NCBI GenBank assembly: GCA_035506135.1
Contig: DATJPY010000105.1
Coordinates: 1-64,000 of the forward strand
DNA from: DATJPY01 sp035506135
GTDB lineage: Bacteria > Myxococcota_A > UBA9160 > PR03
Reading direction: 5' to 3'
Length of the DNA stretch: 64,000 nt
Shown: piece after piece, positions 17,713 to 28,046 of the stretch
Numbering within the stretch: position 1 is the stretch's first letter
How the letters are laid out: every line of letters begins with the position of its first letter
Notes under the pieces: model-generated
Told to the model about the DNA's origin: nothing
Databases searched by the model: none
Seen by the model: only the letters and a program-made list of their open reading frames with translations
Made by a program: the position numbers and the translations under genes

Positions 17713-18213
17713 ATGACGATCTTCCTCACCGTTCTCCACGTGATGGTGTGCGTGGTGCTCGTCGTCGTGGTGCTGCTCCAGCACGGCAAGGGAGCCGACA
17801 TCGGCGCCGTCTTCGGCGGCGGCGCGAGCAGCACCGTGTTCGGGAGCCGCGGGGCAGGGAACTTCCTCACGCGCCTCACGACCGGCGCCGCGCTGCTCTT
17901 CATGGTGACGAGCCTGTGGCTCTCGTACCTCGCCAACACGGGCCCCTCGCGCAGCATCTTCGAGGAGGAGAAGCCCGCATCGGCCGCGCAGCCGGCCCCG
18001 GCCGAGCCGCCTTCGGGCGCCAAGGCGCCCGAAGGGCAGGCGCCCGCGCCGGGAGGATTCGAGGAGGTGAAGCCGCCCGCGAAGGCCGAGGCGCCGCAGG
18101 CGGCGACGCCGGAGGCCAAGCCGCCGGCCACCGCTCCGAAGGCGACGACGCCCCCCGAGACGAAGCCGCCGACCGCGCCGTCGCCGGCTGCGGGCGGCAA
18201 GCCGAAGCCCTAG
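17713..18213 (+). CDS. secG: preprotein translocase subunit SecG
   Basis: 166 residues. The first 75 are a typical SecG: hydrophobic helix FLTVLHVMVCVVLVVVVLLQ, then HGKGADIGAVFGGGASSTVFGSRGAGNFL and a second helix. SecG assists SecYE-mediated export at the inner membrane. The remaining half is an Ala/Pro/Lys/Glu-rich tail, longer than in E. coli SecG but common in GC-rich lineages and probably disordered. GGAGGAG precedes the ATG at 6 bases. The gene follows tpiA by 18 bases, the frequent tpiA-secG-tRNA-Leu arrangement. Confidence 0.95.
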   Translation: MTIFLTVLHVMVCVVLVVVVLLQHGKGADIGAVFGGGASSTVFGSRGAGNFLTRLTTGAALLFMVTSLWLSYLANTGPSRSIFEEEKPASAAQPAPAEPPSGAKAPEGQAPAPGGFEEVKPPAKAEAPQAATPEAKPPATAPKATTPPETKPPTAPSPAAGGKPKP

Positions 18214-18241
18214 GCGTTATCGTTCGAGCCCGCTTGGATCA

Positions 18242-18328
18242 GCGGCAGTGGCGGAATTGGTAGACGCACCAGCTTGAGGGGCTGGCGGGAGCAATCCCGT
18301 GGAGGTTCGAGTCCTCTCTGCCGCACCA
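18242..18328 (+). tRNA. tRNA-Leu (anticodon GAG)
   Basis: Folds as a class II tRNA. The acceptor stem pairs GCGGCAG with CTGCCGC and is followed by A-CCA encoded in the DNA. The anticodon stem CCAGC/GCTGG encloses TTGAGGG, giving anticodon GAG. A long variable arm, CGGGA-GCAA-TCCCG, is diagnostic of leucine. The T-arm is GGAGG-TTCGAGT-CCTCT. It lies 28 bases after secG. Sequence downstream is lower in GC than the neighbourhood, but no copy of the tRNA 3' end was noticed. Confidence 0.97.
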
Positions 18329-18463
18329 GAATCCCCTCTCTGATCGCTCGAGCATCCGGCGCCTCCGAGGCAACGACCCCCATGAGCACGACGCGGCCCG
18401 CGAGTACGCTCGTGTCGACGCGAAGCTTCGCGGGAGGGCCCGGACGGTTTGGCGGGGAGACTT

Positions 18464-18808
18464 TCACGGCATCGACTCGTTCGTGATGAGAACCTTCTTC
18501 TCGCGCTTCAGGCGATCCACGATGCTCCCGCTGCGCAGGAGGTTCTCGATCAGGGCGGGCGAATGATCGTCGACCCACTCCTCGGCGAGGTCGAGGCGGA
18601 CGGTCTCTTGCTCAAGCTCGTTGGAGACTCGAAACACCCAGACGAGACGAACGGAATCGTATTGCCTACGGACCGAATGGCCGCTGAATCCGAACGTCAG
18701 AACCCTGCGTACGGCGTCTTCCTTCTCCGCATCGATCTCCACAGCGGTCCCTACCGACACCCCGAGGCTGTCGTCGACGACTCGCCGCCAAGTTGCGATT
18801 CGCGACAC
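18464..18808 (-). CDS. hypothetical protein
   Basis: 114 residues, family not recognised. Composition is protein-like (mixed charged and hydrophobic, not Arg-dominated). It has a C-terminal amphipathic part (PALIENLLRSGSIVDRLK) and a central strand-like VRLVWVFRV. A GTG at 18808 with GGAAGAGG 3 bases upstream is the likely start. The DNA here is clearly less GC-rich than the flanking operons (33 G+C in the 60 bases 18601-18660), which suggests a different history. It faces the PEP-CTERM gene divergently and lies downstream of tRNA-Leu. No function is proposed. Confidence 0.55.
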   Translation of the reverse strand: MSRIATWRRVVDDSLGVSVGTAVEIDAEKEDAVRRVLTFGFSGHSVRRQYDSVRLVWVFRVSNELEQETVRLDLAEEWVDDHSPALIENLLRSGSIVDRLKREKKVLITNESMP

Positions 18809-18953
18809 GTGCCTCTTCCGCCGGGCAGACTACGAGAGTCGAGCCGATTCCGCCCAGCCCCGCGCACCCGTACGCCAGACCAAGATCGCCCATGCGCTGG
18901 AGCCGACCACCCGATTCATGATAGAAGGAGATCCTGCGTAATGGAGCAGGTGT

Positions 18954-21023
18954 GTGCAGGGCGCACGAGCGAAGATCTTCGCGCTTTGGCTTGCATCCTC
19001 GGTCGGCCTCGCACACGAAGCCGCCGCGGTACGGTGGCTGCCGGTTTGGCTCTCGAACGAAGACGTACCGGGGCTGGCGGGCGGGCTCGAGGCAATCGGG
19101 GTGTCCGACGAAGGGCGCGTCACCCTGGTCGGTGGCCAAAACGAAGGTATCTGGTCCTGGGGCGCCGCCGATGGGCTACACCCCGTTGCGATCCCTGGCT
19201 CGTCACCGAGCATTCCGCCGGACCTGCCGCTGTTCGGAGACCCCATATCAGTCTCAGGGGGCTCCCTCTGGGGCAACATCTACGTGAGCCCACATGGAGA
19301 CGTGGGCTTCTCCGCGCTGATCGCCCCCCCGACTTCATCCCTGACGCCTCCTCCCCTTGCCGTGATTCACTGCGATCCCGAGGGCACCTGCAAGGTCGTC
19401 GCTCGCACGGATGACTCGGCGGCGGGCTTCTCGGCCGACTGGCTGCTTGCGTCTCCTCTAGCGGCATGGCTGGACGCGAACGGAGGTACCGCGTTCACGG
19501 CGCTGGTGGGTGGGCCCGGGTTCGCTCAGACGAGCGCCCTGTTCGCTGCGGACAGTGCTGATTCGATCAGCCTCGTCGCGCGCTCCGATCAGCCCGCACC
19601 CGACGATCCATCGCTCGTGCTCGGGTCGCTCGGACCCGTGGTAGGCCCTATCAGGTCCGGGCCGATCGTCTTCTATTCGAACTTGACCGATCCCAGCTTG
19701 CCGATTGGCGCACCCGGCTCGATCGTGGGCTACGCGCTCTGGCGGTGGACGGCGGCGGATGGCCTGTCCCTGCTCGCCCGCGACTGGGTCCAGGCGCCGG
19801 GAATGAGCGGCGGCGAGATCCTCACCATGGACAGCTTCGGTGCCAGGGTCAATGCTCCCGGAGAGGTGATCTTCAGCGGCGCTCTGTCTGGCAGTGGCGT
19901 GACGCCGGACGACGACGCCGGAGTCTGGATCTGTGAACCGGCGTCACCCTGCTCGCTCTTCCTTCGCAAAGGCGATCCGCTGTCTCGGGGGCCGACCGGG
20001 AACCGATTCCAGGGAGCGAGCAACCTGGTTCTGAACGATGCCGGCCAAGTCGCCTTCATCGGTAGCCTCGCTCTCGACGGGGGTGGGACCACCGGTGGAG
20101 CGTTCGGTCCCGACGGCGCGGGGAACCTCGTCCTGCGTGTCCAGCCCGGCGTCGACGCACCCGGAATCGAGGGCCGGCTTATCGGCGGCATCGACACGCT
20201 TTCGCTCGGCCCTGACGGCGCCATGGTGGTCGAGACGGGAATCACGGATCCGAGCACGGACGCCGCGAGCGGAGCAATCTATCGAGTCGATCCGTCGGGT
20301 CAGCTCACCCTCCTCCTGAAGGACGGCGACCTCGTCGAGGCCGGGCCATCGGGACTGCTTCCCGTCACGATCGGGATCTCTTCCACCTTCGCGGACCGAG
20401 CACTTCAGCACGTCGTCGTGAGGGCGGCCTTCGAATCGCTCCCCGCGGACGCGGTGTGCATCGGCGTCGTTCCAGAGCCAGAAGGCCTCGCTCTCGGCTT
20501 CGCCGCTCTCGGAGGCCTCGGGTGCTGCGCGGGACGGCGCCGGTCGGGCTCGGAGATGACGACGAGGCGCTCGAGAGCTTCCGTTATGGCGCTCGAGGCC
20601 GATCGCAATCTCGCAAGCGACCCGAGGATGTGTCAACGAAGATCGTCCGGACCCAAGAGGAGGGACGCGCGCGTCGAGACGAGCTCGCGGGCCCGCGATG
20701 GGGGGCGCGGTCGAGGCCGAATGGAGGCCGCTTCAGTGCGCTTGCGCCTCGACGCAGCTCGGGCCCAGGGTCACGGAGCGGGCCGAGAGGCTCGGCGTGG
20801 GCGAGAGGCGCGACGCGGGCTCCCAGGACCGCGCGAAGCGGAGGCAGTCGCGCCACGCGCCGTCTTCGGTCGTCGCGACCTGCTGCGCGACCGGAAGCTG
20901 CGCGCTTCCACCCGTCGCGCAGCCCGCGCCGATTGCGATCCCCAGAAAGCCGACCCGAACGATCGCGAGAGTCCAACCGCGCTGGTGAGCCGTCATGGTT
21001 CCAGGTCTCCCAAGAGTGGGTGA
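18954..21023 (+). CDS. PEP-CTERM surface protein with NxxGxxAF repeats; frame runs on past the sorting signal
   Basis: 689 codons as read. A signal peptide (residues 5-25, cleavage near AHEAAA) leads a repetitive extracellular region with NxxGxxAF-type units: LDANGGTAFTAL, VNAPGEVIFSGAL and LNDAGQVAFIGSL. These match the choice-of-anchor tandem repeat family. At 20470-20543 comes VVPEPEGLALGFAALGGLG followed by an Arg cluster, a PEP-CTERM signal recognised by exosortase. Proteins normally stop there, yet this frame continues 160 codons of Arg-rich sequence over an opposite-strand gene; a TGA in the next frame lies at 20557. A frameshift near 20540 is likely. The start is a GTG with GGAG 7 bases before it; an ATG at 18941 is out of frame. 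Confidence 0.72.
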   Translation: MQGARAKIFALWLASSVGLAHEAAAVRWLPVWLSNEDVPGLAGGLEAIGVSDEGRVTLVGGQNEGIWSWGAADGLHPVAIPGSSPSIPPDLPLFGDPISVSGGSLWGNIYVSPHGDVGFSALIAPPTSSLTPPPLAVIHCDPEGTCKVVARTDDSAAGFSADWLLASPLAAWLDANGGTAFTALVGGPGFAQTSALFAADSADSISLVARSDQPAPDDPSLVLGSLGPVVGPIRSGPIVFYSNLTDPSLPIGAPGSIVGYALWRWTAADGLSLLARDWVQAPGMSGGEILTMDSFGARVNAPGEVIFSGALSGSGVTPDDDAGVWICEPASPCSLFLRKGDPLSRGPTGNRFQGASNLVLNDAGQVAFIGSLALDGGGTTGGAFGPDGAGNLVLRVQPGVDAPGIEGRLIGGIDTLSLGPDGAMVVETGITDPSTDAASGAIYRVDPSGQLTLLLKDGDLVEAGPSGLLPVTIGISSTFADRALQHVVVRAAFESLPADAVCIGVVPEPEGLALGFAALGGLGCCAGRRRSGSEMTTRRSRASVMALEADRNLASDPRMCQRRSSGPKRRDARVETSSRARDGGRGRGRMEAASVRLRLDAARAQGHGAGREARRGREARRGLPGPREAEAVAPRAVFGRRDLLRDRKLRASTRRAARADCDPQKADPNDRESPTALVSRHGSRSPKSG
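20733..20996 (-). CDS. small putative lipoprotein or secreted protein
   Basis: 87 residues from the ATG at 20996, which follows GGGAG at 10 bases. A basic N-terminus leads a hydrophobic core (LAIVRVGFLGIAIGAGC) ending in Cys26. This is lipoprotein-like, although position -3 is Gly rather than the usual Leu, so ordinary signal-peptidase cleavage is an alternative. The mature part is short, with Trp and Cys and no recognised family. It overlaps in antisense the run-on end of the PEP-CTERM frame, which supports that protein ending earlier. Real gene status is moderately supported by the signal peptide and spacing. Confidence 0.5.
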   Translation of the reverse strand: MTAHQRGWTLAIVRVGFLGIAIGAGCATGGSAQLPVAQQVATTEDGAWRDCLRFARSWEPASRLSPTPSLSARSVTLGPSCVEAQAH

Positions 21024-21154
21024 CCCGGGTGTCCGGAAACGGCTCATCTCGCCGGTCGGTTGCGCGCTCCCTGCGCGTCCATGGGACAGCCGCCGAGCGA
21101 GCCGCCGCGCCGGGATGGCGCGCGTCTTGCCGGATCGCGGCCTGCGCGAGGGCT

Positions 21155-21640
21155 CTACCGCGGCGCGAGGCGGCGGTAGTGCGCGTCGTAGTAGAGCAGC
21201 GGCTCGCGATCCTCGTCGAACTCGGTGTCCAGCACCTCGCCGACGTAGATCACGTGATCACCGGCCTCGTGCGCCGCGACCACCTTGCAGTCGAGCACGG
21301 CGAGCACCCCCGGCAGCCGCGGCGCGCCCGTCTCGCCCCGCCGGCAGTCGAGCCCCTCGAAGCGCACTGCCTCGTTGCCGTCGGTGGCGAAGCGGGTCGA
21401 GAGCGCGCGCTGGTCGGAGGCGAGCACGTTGACGGCGAAGACGTGGCTCTCCTCGATCAGAGGGAGCGTGTGCGCCTTCTTCTCGACGCACACCAACACC
21501 AGCGGCGGATCGAGCGACACGCTGCTGAAGGCGGACACCGTCATCCCCAGCACGCGGTCGCCGGCGCACGTGGTGATGATGCTGACGCCGCTCGCCCAGC
21601 GCCGCAGCGTCGCGCGGAAGTGTTGGTGATCCACCGCCAT
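21155..21640 (-). CDS. flavin reductase-like domain protein (FMN-binding split barrel)
   Basis: 161 residues. Family motifs: FRATLRRWASGVSIITT at the N-terminus, MTVSAFSSVSLDPPLVLVCV (flavin-binding loop), FAVNVLASDQ, and GDHVIYVGEVL near the end. Members reduce FMN or FAD with NAD(P)H for a partner monooxygenase, or bind flavin in related oxidoreductases. No monooxygenase is adjacent, so the partner is unknown. The ATG at 21640 begins the conserved region; upstream sequence in frame belongs to the aldolase shadow. It follows the aldolase gene by 74 bases on the same strand. Confidence 0.9.
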   Translation of the reverse strand: MAVDHQHFRATLRRWASGVSIITTCAGDRVLGMTVSAFSSVSLDPPLVLVCVEKKAHTLPLIEESHVFAVNVLASDQRALSTRFATDGNEAVRFEGLDCRRGETGAPRLPGVLAVLDCKVVAAHEAGDHVIYVGEVLDTEFDEDREPLLYYDAHYRRLAPR

Positions 21641-21714
21641 CGCGTCCGGCCTGATGACCTCGCGCCGGCCGGAGGAACCGGCCGCGCCAACACGAGTTCC
21701 GGGACTGCGAGCCT

Positions 21715-22752
21715 TCAGGCCGCCTTTTCCATGGATTCGGTGTAGCGGCCGCTGCGGGCGGCGCCGTTCATCTTGGCGCGGTGGTAGAGGGCGCGCTGGC
21801 CGGCGGCGACGTTCTCCGCCTTGCCGCCCCACGCCTTCAGCGAGGGCGCCTGCAGCGCGCGGCCGTAGGAGAAGGAGAGCTGCCAGGGCCCACCGCCGAG
21901 CTTGTTCATCTCGTTCAGATGCGCGGTCGCCGCCTCGTCGCTCTGCCCGCCGGAGAGGAACACGATGCCAGGCACGGCCGCGGGCACCGCGCGCCGGAAG
22001 CACTGCAGCGTGCGCTCCGCCACCTCGCGCACGCCCGCCTGCTTCGGGCACTCGTAGCCCGAGAGGACCATGTTGGGCTTGAGCAGCATCTGCTCGAGCG
22101 GCACGCGCTGGCGGTAGAGCTCGCCGAACACCAGGTGGAGCGTGCGATCGGTCACCGCCTGCGCGCGCTCGATCGTGTGGGTGCCGTCCATCAGCACCTC
22201 CGGCTCGACGATCGGCACCAGGCCCTGCTCCACGCACAGCGCGGCGTAGCGCGCGAGCGCGTGCGCGTTGGTCTCGAGGCAGTAGTCACTGGGCTGACCT
22301 TCGGCGATCGCGATCACCGCTCGCCACTTCGCGAAGCGGGCGCCGAGGCCGCGGTACTCGACGAGCCGCTCGCGCAGACCGTCGAGTCCCTCGGTGATCT
22401 TCTCGTCGGTGCCGGCGAGCGTCTTGGCGCCGAGATCGACCTTGATGCCGGGGAGGATGCCCTTCTTCTCGAGCACCTTCGCGAGCGGCGTTCCGTCCGA
22501 GGCCTTCTGGCGGATCGTCTCGTCGTAGAGGATCACGCCGCTGATGAACTCCTCGGCGCCCTTCGTCGTGAAGAGCATCTCGCGGTAGGCGCGGCGGCTC
22601 GTCTCGGTCGACTCGAGCTTGATGGAGTCGAACCGCTTCTTGATCGTTCCCGAGCTCTCGTCGGCGGCGAGGATGCCCTTGCCGGGTGCGACGAGGGCCT
22701 TCGCCGTGGCCTCCAGCTCGTGGCCCGTGGCATGGCCCGTGGGTTGGCTCAT
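21715..22752 (-). CDS. fructose-bisphosphate aldolase, class I
   Basis: 345 residues, the animal/plant-type class I fold. It cleaves fructose 1,6-bisphosphate to two triose phosphates through a lysine Schiff base. Signatures: GKGILAADESSGTIKKRF near the N-terminus, LLKPNMVLSG with the Schiff-base Lys, FLSGGQSDEAAT and LSFSYGRALQ. The ATG at 22752 follows AGGAG at 8 bases; the longer frame upstream lacks family residues. It stands apart from gap-pgk-tpi but completes the lower glycolytic or gluconeogenic set in this window. Confidence 0.95.
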   Translation of the reverse strand: MSQPTGHATGHELEATAKALVAPGKGILAADESSGTIKKRFDSIKLESTETSRRAYREMLFTTKGAEEFISGVILYDETIRQKASDGTPLAKVLEKKGILPGIKVDLGAKTLAGTDEKITEGLDGLRERLVEYRGLGARFAKWRAVIAIAEGQPSDYCLETNAHALARYAALCVEQGLVPIVEPEVLMDGTHTIERAQAVTDRTLHLVFGELYRQRVPLEQMLLKPNMVLSGYECPKQAGVREVAERTLQCFRRAVPAAVPGIVFLSGGQSDEAATAHLNEMNKLGGGPWQLSFSYGRALQAPSLKAWGGKAENVAAGQRALYHRAKMNGAARSGRYTESMEKAA

Positions 22753-22838
22753 GGAATGGACTCCTGATTGGCGCGCGTTCGGACAGTCTATCGACCTTCG
22801 CGGCGAGCCGACACCCCGCCCTGGGCGCCCGAAACGAC

Positions 22839-22871
22839 GGCGGGGGCGAGGCGTATCGCCTCGCCCCCGCC
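22839..22871 (-). terminator. perfect 15-bp GC hairpin, likely terminator
   Basis: A perfect inverted repeat: GGCGGGGGCGAGGCG, three bases TAT, then CGCCTCGCCCCCGCC. It begins 20 bases beyond the stop of the minus-strand secreted protein gene and about 90 bases before the aldolase start. On the minus strand the stem is followed by GTCGTTTC, a poor T-run, so termination may be inefficient or factor-aided. Confidence 0.6.
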
Positions 22872-22890
22872 CCATGTGCTGCGCGGAGAG

Positions 22891-23328
22891 CTAGCTGCCC
22901 ATCTTGCAGCCGAAGTTCTCCATGGTGTCCTCGTCGAGCTGCTTGGTCTCGCGATTCATCGGGTCGGGCGCGTCGGCCTTGTTCGCGAACTTCCCGTTGG
23001 GGTCCTGCGGGTCGACGATCCAGTAGATGAAGATCGGGCGATTGACCTCCAGCTCCACGAGCTGGGCCTTGCTGCCGTTCTTGGTGACGACCGTGCCATT
23101 CTTGTCGAGCACGGAGGTCGCCTGCTTCACGCGGTAGGTCTCCTCCTTCTTCGTGAGGCGGTCCTTCACGACCATCTTGCCCGCGTTGGCGTCGATGCTG
23201 ACGAGGCATCCCTCGGTCTTCTTGGTCTTGCTCGCCTTCTCCTGCGCGTGAGCCGCGAGCGGGGCTCCCCACGCGAGCGCGCCGGCCAGGACCAGGGCGG
23301 CGGCTCGCGCCATCGAGCGGATCGGCAT
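22891..23328 (-). CDS. secreted protein of unknown function
   Basis: 145 residues. A signal peptide runs from MPIRSMARAA to AAHAQ. The mature part of about 117 residues has Lys-rich stretches (KASKTKKTEG), a strand-rich middle (KMVVKDRLTKKEETYRV, IFIYWIVDPQDPNG) and two Cys, near its start (TEGCLVS) and end (NFGCKMGS), which could form a disulfide. GGAGGAA 7 bases upstream fixes the ATG at 23328. No family is recognised. It is a single gene between the glycerate kinase and the terminator hairpin, likely periplasmic. Confidence 0.82.
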   Translation of the reverse strand: MPIRSMARAAALVLAGALAWGAPLAAHAQEKASKTKKTEGCLVSIDANAGKMVVKDRLTKKEETYRVKQATSVLDKNGTVVTKNGSKAQLVELEVNRPIFIYWIVDPQDPNGKFANKADAPDPMNRETKQLDEDTMENFGCKMGS

Positions 23329-23392
23329 CGGGCGTTCCTCCGTGTAGAGACGTTCGCCGGGACTTCGACCTCCCGGGCGGCGGGCGGCAATC

Positions 23393-24769
23393 CTACACGC
23401 TCTCGGACGCCTTCGGAAAGAGGGCATTCGCCCGCGTGACGGGCCCGGGCGGCTCGGGCTCGACGCGCAGCAGCAGGAGGTCCGTCACGTTGGTGCGCGT
23501 CGGCCCGGTCCGCAGCAGCCCGCCCTCGGCGGCGAAGAAGTCGTAGGACGCGTGGGCCGCGAGGGCAGCCTGGGGGTCGAGTCCGACGGCCCGCGCGCGC
23601 GCCGCCGTGCCGCCGTCGGCGAAGGCGCCCGCCGCATCGGTCGGTCCGTCGCTGCCGTCGGTTCCGGCAGCGAGCAGCGCCGCGCCGGCGGTGCCTTCGA
23701 GCGCGATGGCCGCCGCAAGCGCGAGCTCCTGGTTGCGACCGCCGCGGCCGGCGCGCTCGAACGTCACCGTCGTCTCGCCGCCGGCGATCAGACACGCCGG
23801 CCGCTCGCGCCGCACGGCGCGCGCGAGCGCGGCCACGCGGCGACCGACCTCACGTGCCTCGCCGCGTAGGGCCTGCGAGACCGCGATCGGGCGCAGGCCT
23901 CGGGCCGCGGCCTCCGCGCGGGCCGCGGCCAGCGCGTCGCCGAGCGATGCGACCACGGTGGTGCGGACGCGCTCGAAGACGGGGTCGCCCGGCTTCGGCG
24001 ACTCGGATCGCTCGCCGCGCGCGCCGGCCTCGAGCTCGGCCCGCACGCGCGCCGGCAGCTCGGCGCGCAGCCCGCGACGATCGATCGCGGCCAGCGCGTC
24101 GGCGAAAGTCGTCGGATCGGGGGCGCAAGGGCCCGAGCCGATCACGTCGAGCCGATTGCCGAGCACGTCGGAGACCACCAGCACCTCGATGCGAGCGGCC
24201 CCCGCCGCGCAGGCCAGCCGCCCGCCGGCCACCTCGACCAGGTGCTTGCGCACGGCGTTCAGCTCGGCGATCTCGGCACCCGACGCGAGCAGCGCGCGCG
24301 TGGTCGCCGCGAGATCGGCGAGCGAGAGGCCGGGCCGCGGACAGGTGAGCAGCGCCGAGGCGCCGCCCGAGAGCAACACCACGAAGACGTCGGGCGGCCG
24401 CGTCGCGGCCGCGAGCGCCAGGAGCTCGCGAGCGGCCTCCTCGCCGCGCGCGTCGGGGATCGGATGCCCAGCGCAGCGCACACGCCAGCCCGCGACGGCG
24501 GGGGGCGCGAGCTCGTGGCCGTCCTTCGTCACCACCAGCCCGCCGGCGACGCGCGGGCCCGCAGCCTGCTCGAGCCCCGCGGCCATGGCCGCCGCCGCCT
24601 TGCCGGCGGCGGCCACGACGAGCCGCGCGCCGTCCGGGATCGGGCGGCTGCCGATCGCGAGCGATGCGCCGCGACGCTCGACCGCGTCGCGCACGGCGCG
24701 CTCGGCGTCGACGGCGTGGAGAGCGGCGTGGAAGATCGCGAGCAGCTCGCCGCGCCCGCCGTCGCTCAA
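23393..24769 (-). CDS. glycerate 2-kinase (GckA/TtuD, DUF4147-MOFRL family)
   Basis: 458 residues. The N-terminal DUF4147 domain contains VVAAAGKAAAAM, LVVTKDGHE, HPIPDARGEEAA and LLSGGASALL. The C-terminal MOFRL domain has IAGGETTVTF, GGRNQELALAAA and AGTDGSDGPTDAAGAF. These enzymes phosphorylate D-glycerate to 2-phosphoglycerate, feeding it into glycolysis. A TTG start at 24769 overlaps the stop of the OmpA-like lipoprotein gene in TTGA; nothing in frame upstream fits better. Last gene of the dnaK-hsp20-lon-OmpA run. Confidence 0.9.
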   Translation of the reverse strand: MSDGGRGELLAIFHAALHAVDAERAVRDAVERRGASLAIGSRPIPDGARLVVAAAGKAAAAMAAGLEQAAGPRVAGGLVVTKDGHELAPPAVAGWRVRCAGHPIPDARGEEAARELLALAAATRPPDVFVVLLSGGASALLTCPRPGLSLADLAATTRALLASGAEIAELNAVRKHLVEVAGGRLACAAGAARIEVLVVSDVLGNRLDVIGSGPCAPDPTTFADALAAIDRRGLRAELPARVRAELEAGARGERSESPKPGDPVFERVRTTVVASLGDALAAARAEAAARGLRPIAVSQALRGEAREVGRRVAALARAVRRERPACLIAGGETTVTFERAGRGGRNQELALAAAIALEGTAGAALLAAGTDGSDGPTDAAGAFADGGTAARARAVGLDPQAALAAHASYDFFAAEGGLLRTGPTRTNVTDLLLLRVEPEPPGPVTRANALFPKASESV

Positions 24770-25616
24770 GGGCTGCCCGTCGGAGCTGCGGTCGGAGCGG
24801 AGGGGGACGGGGCGGCGGCCGGCGGACTCCCGGCGGCCGGCGGACTCCCGGGGGCCGGCGTCGTCGGGGAGGCGGCCGGCGCGCTCGCGAGCGGGATCGC
24901 CCGGATCTCGATGCGCCGGTTCTGGGCGCGGCCGTCGGCACTCTGGTTCGACGCCACCGGCTGCTGCGCGCCGAGCGACACTGCAGAGAGGCGGGCCGGA
25001 TCGAGGCCGTGCGCCTGGAAGAAGCGCACGACGCGCGCGGCCCGCGCGGCGGCGAGATCCCACGCGGTGGGGTAGCGCGCCGCCGCGGCGCCCCTTCGCG
25101 GGGCGTCGTCGACGTGGCCCACCACCTCGATCCGATACGGGCGCCCGCGCAGGTCCCCGGCCACGCGCGCGAGCGACGTCTCGCCCGCCGGCGTCAGATC
25201 GGCGGAGCCCGGCGCGAACAGCGAGTCGGCGGCCAGGTTGGTGACGAGGCCCTCGCCCTGGATCGTGTTCGTGGAAGCCTCGGCCTCGAGCTCGCGGATC
25301 AGCGCCTGCTGGCTCTCGACGAGCGCGCCCTTCTCCTCGAGCTCGTGCTGCCGCGCGGCGAGCTCGCCCTTCGCGTCGCCGAGCTCCGACACCTGCTTCG
25401 CGAGCCGGTCGCGCTCCTGGCGCAGGTCCTCGAGCTGCTCGGCCTGGCTGTCGCGCTCCGCCTGCAGGCTCTTGTCCTGGGCCTCGAGCTGCTGCACGCG
25501 CTCGCCCAGCCGATCCCGCTCGGCGGCGACGTTGGCGCACGCCGCCAACGCGAACGCGAGCACGGCGAGCCCGCGGGCGGCGCGCGGCGGGCGGAGGCGC
25601 GGCGCGGTCGCGCGAC

Positions 25617-25620
<4 letters not shown>
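24766..25620 (-). CDS. OmpA-family peptidoglycan-associated lipoprotein with coiled coil
   Basis: 284 residues. The signal peptide ends in the lipobox LAAC (Cys28). A coiled coil of about 75 residues with Glu/Gln/Arg heptads follows. The OmpA C-like domain starts near LFAPGSADLTPAGE and has RIEVVGHVDD and SADGRAQNRRIEI, the peptidoglycan-binding signature. A Pro/Ala/Ser tail contains an 18-bp repeat. It probably links the outer membrane to peptidoglycan. Its GTG at 25620 overlaps the lon stop (GTGA), and its TGA overlaps the glycerate kinase TTG. Co-transcription with a protease and chaperones suggests envelope-stress co-expression. Confidence 0.88.
24813..24848. repeat. two tandem copies of an 18-bp unit
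   Basis: CGGCGGCCGGCGGACTCC occurs at 24813-24830 and again, identical and with no gap, at 24831-24848. It lies inside the OmpA-lipoprotein gene and encodes the repeated GSPPAA of its Pro-rich tail. Eighteen bases keep the frame, so copy number could change without breaking the protein. Confidence 0.85.

Positions 25621-28042
<2,422 letters not shown>

Positions 28043-28046
<4 letters not shown>

Noticed and set aside
18305..18328. tRNA 3' end as an attachment site
   Set aside because: No second copy of the sequence and no integrase gene were seen in the window.
18941..18956. ATG 18941 with AAGGAG as the PEP-CTERM gene start
   Set aside because: It is out of frame with the signal peptide by one base; a GTGTGTG slip could repair it, but the in-frame GTG 18954 has its own GGAG.
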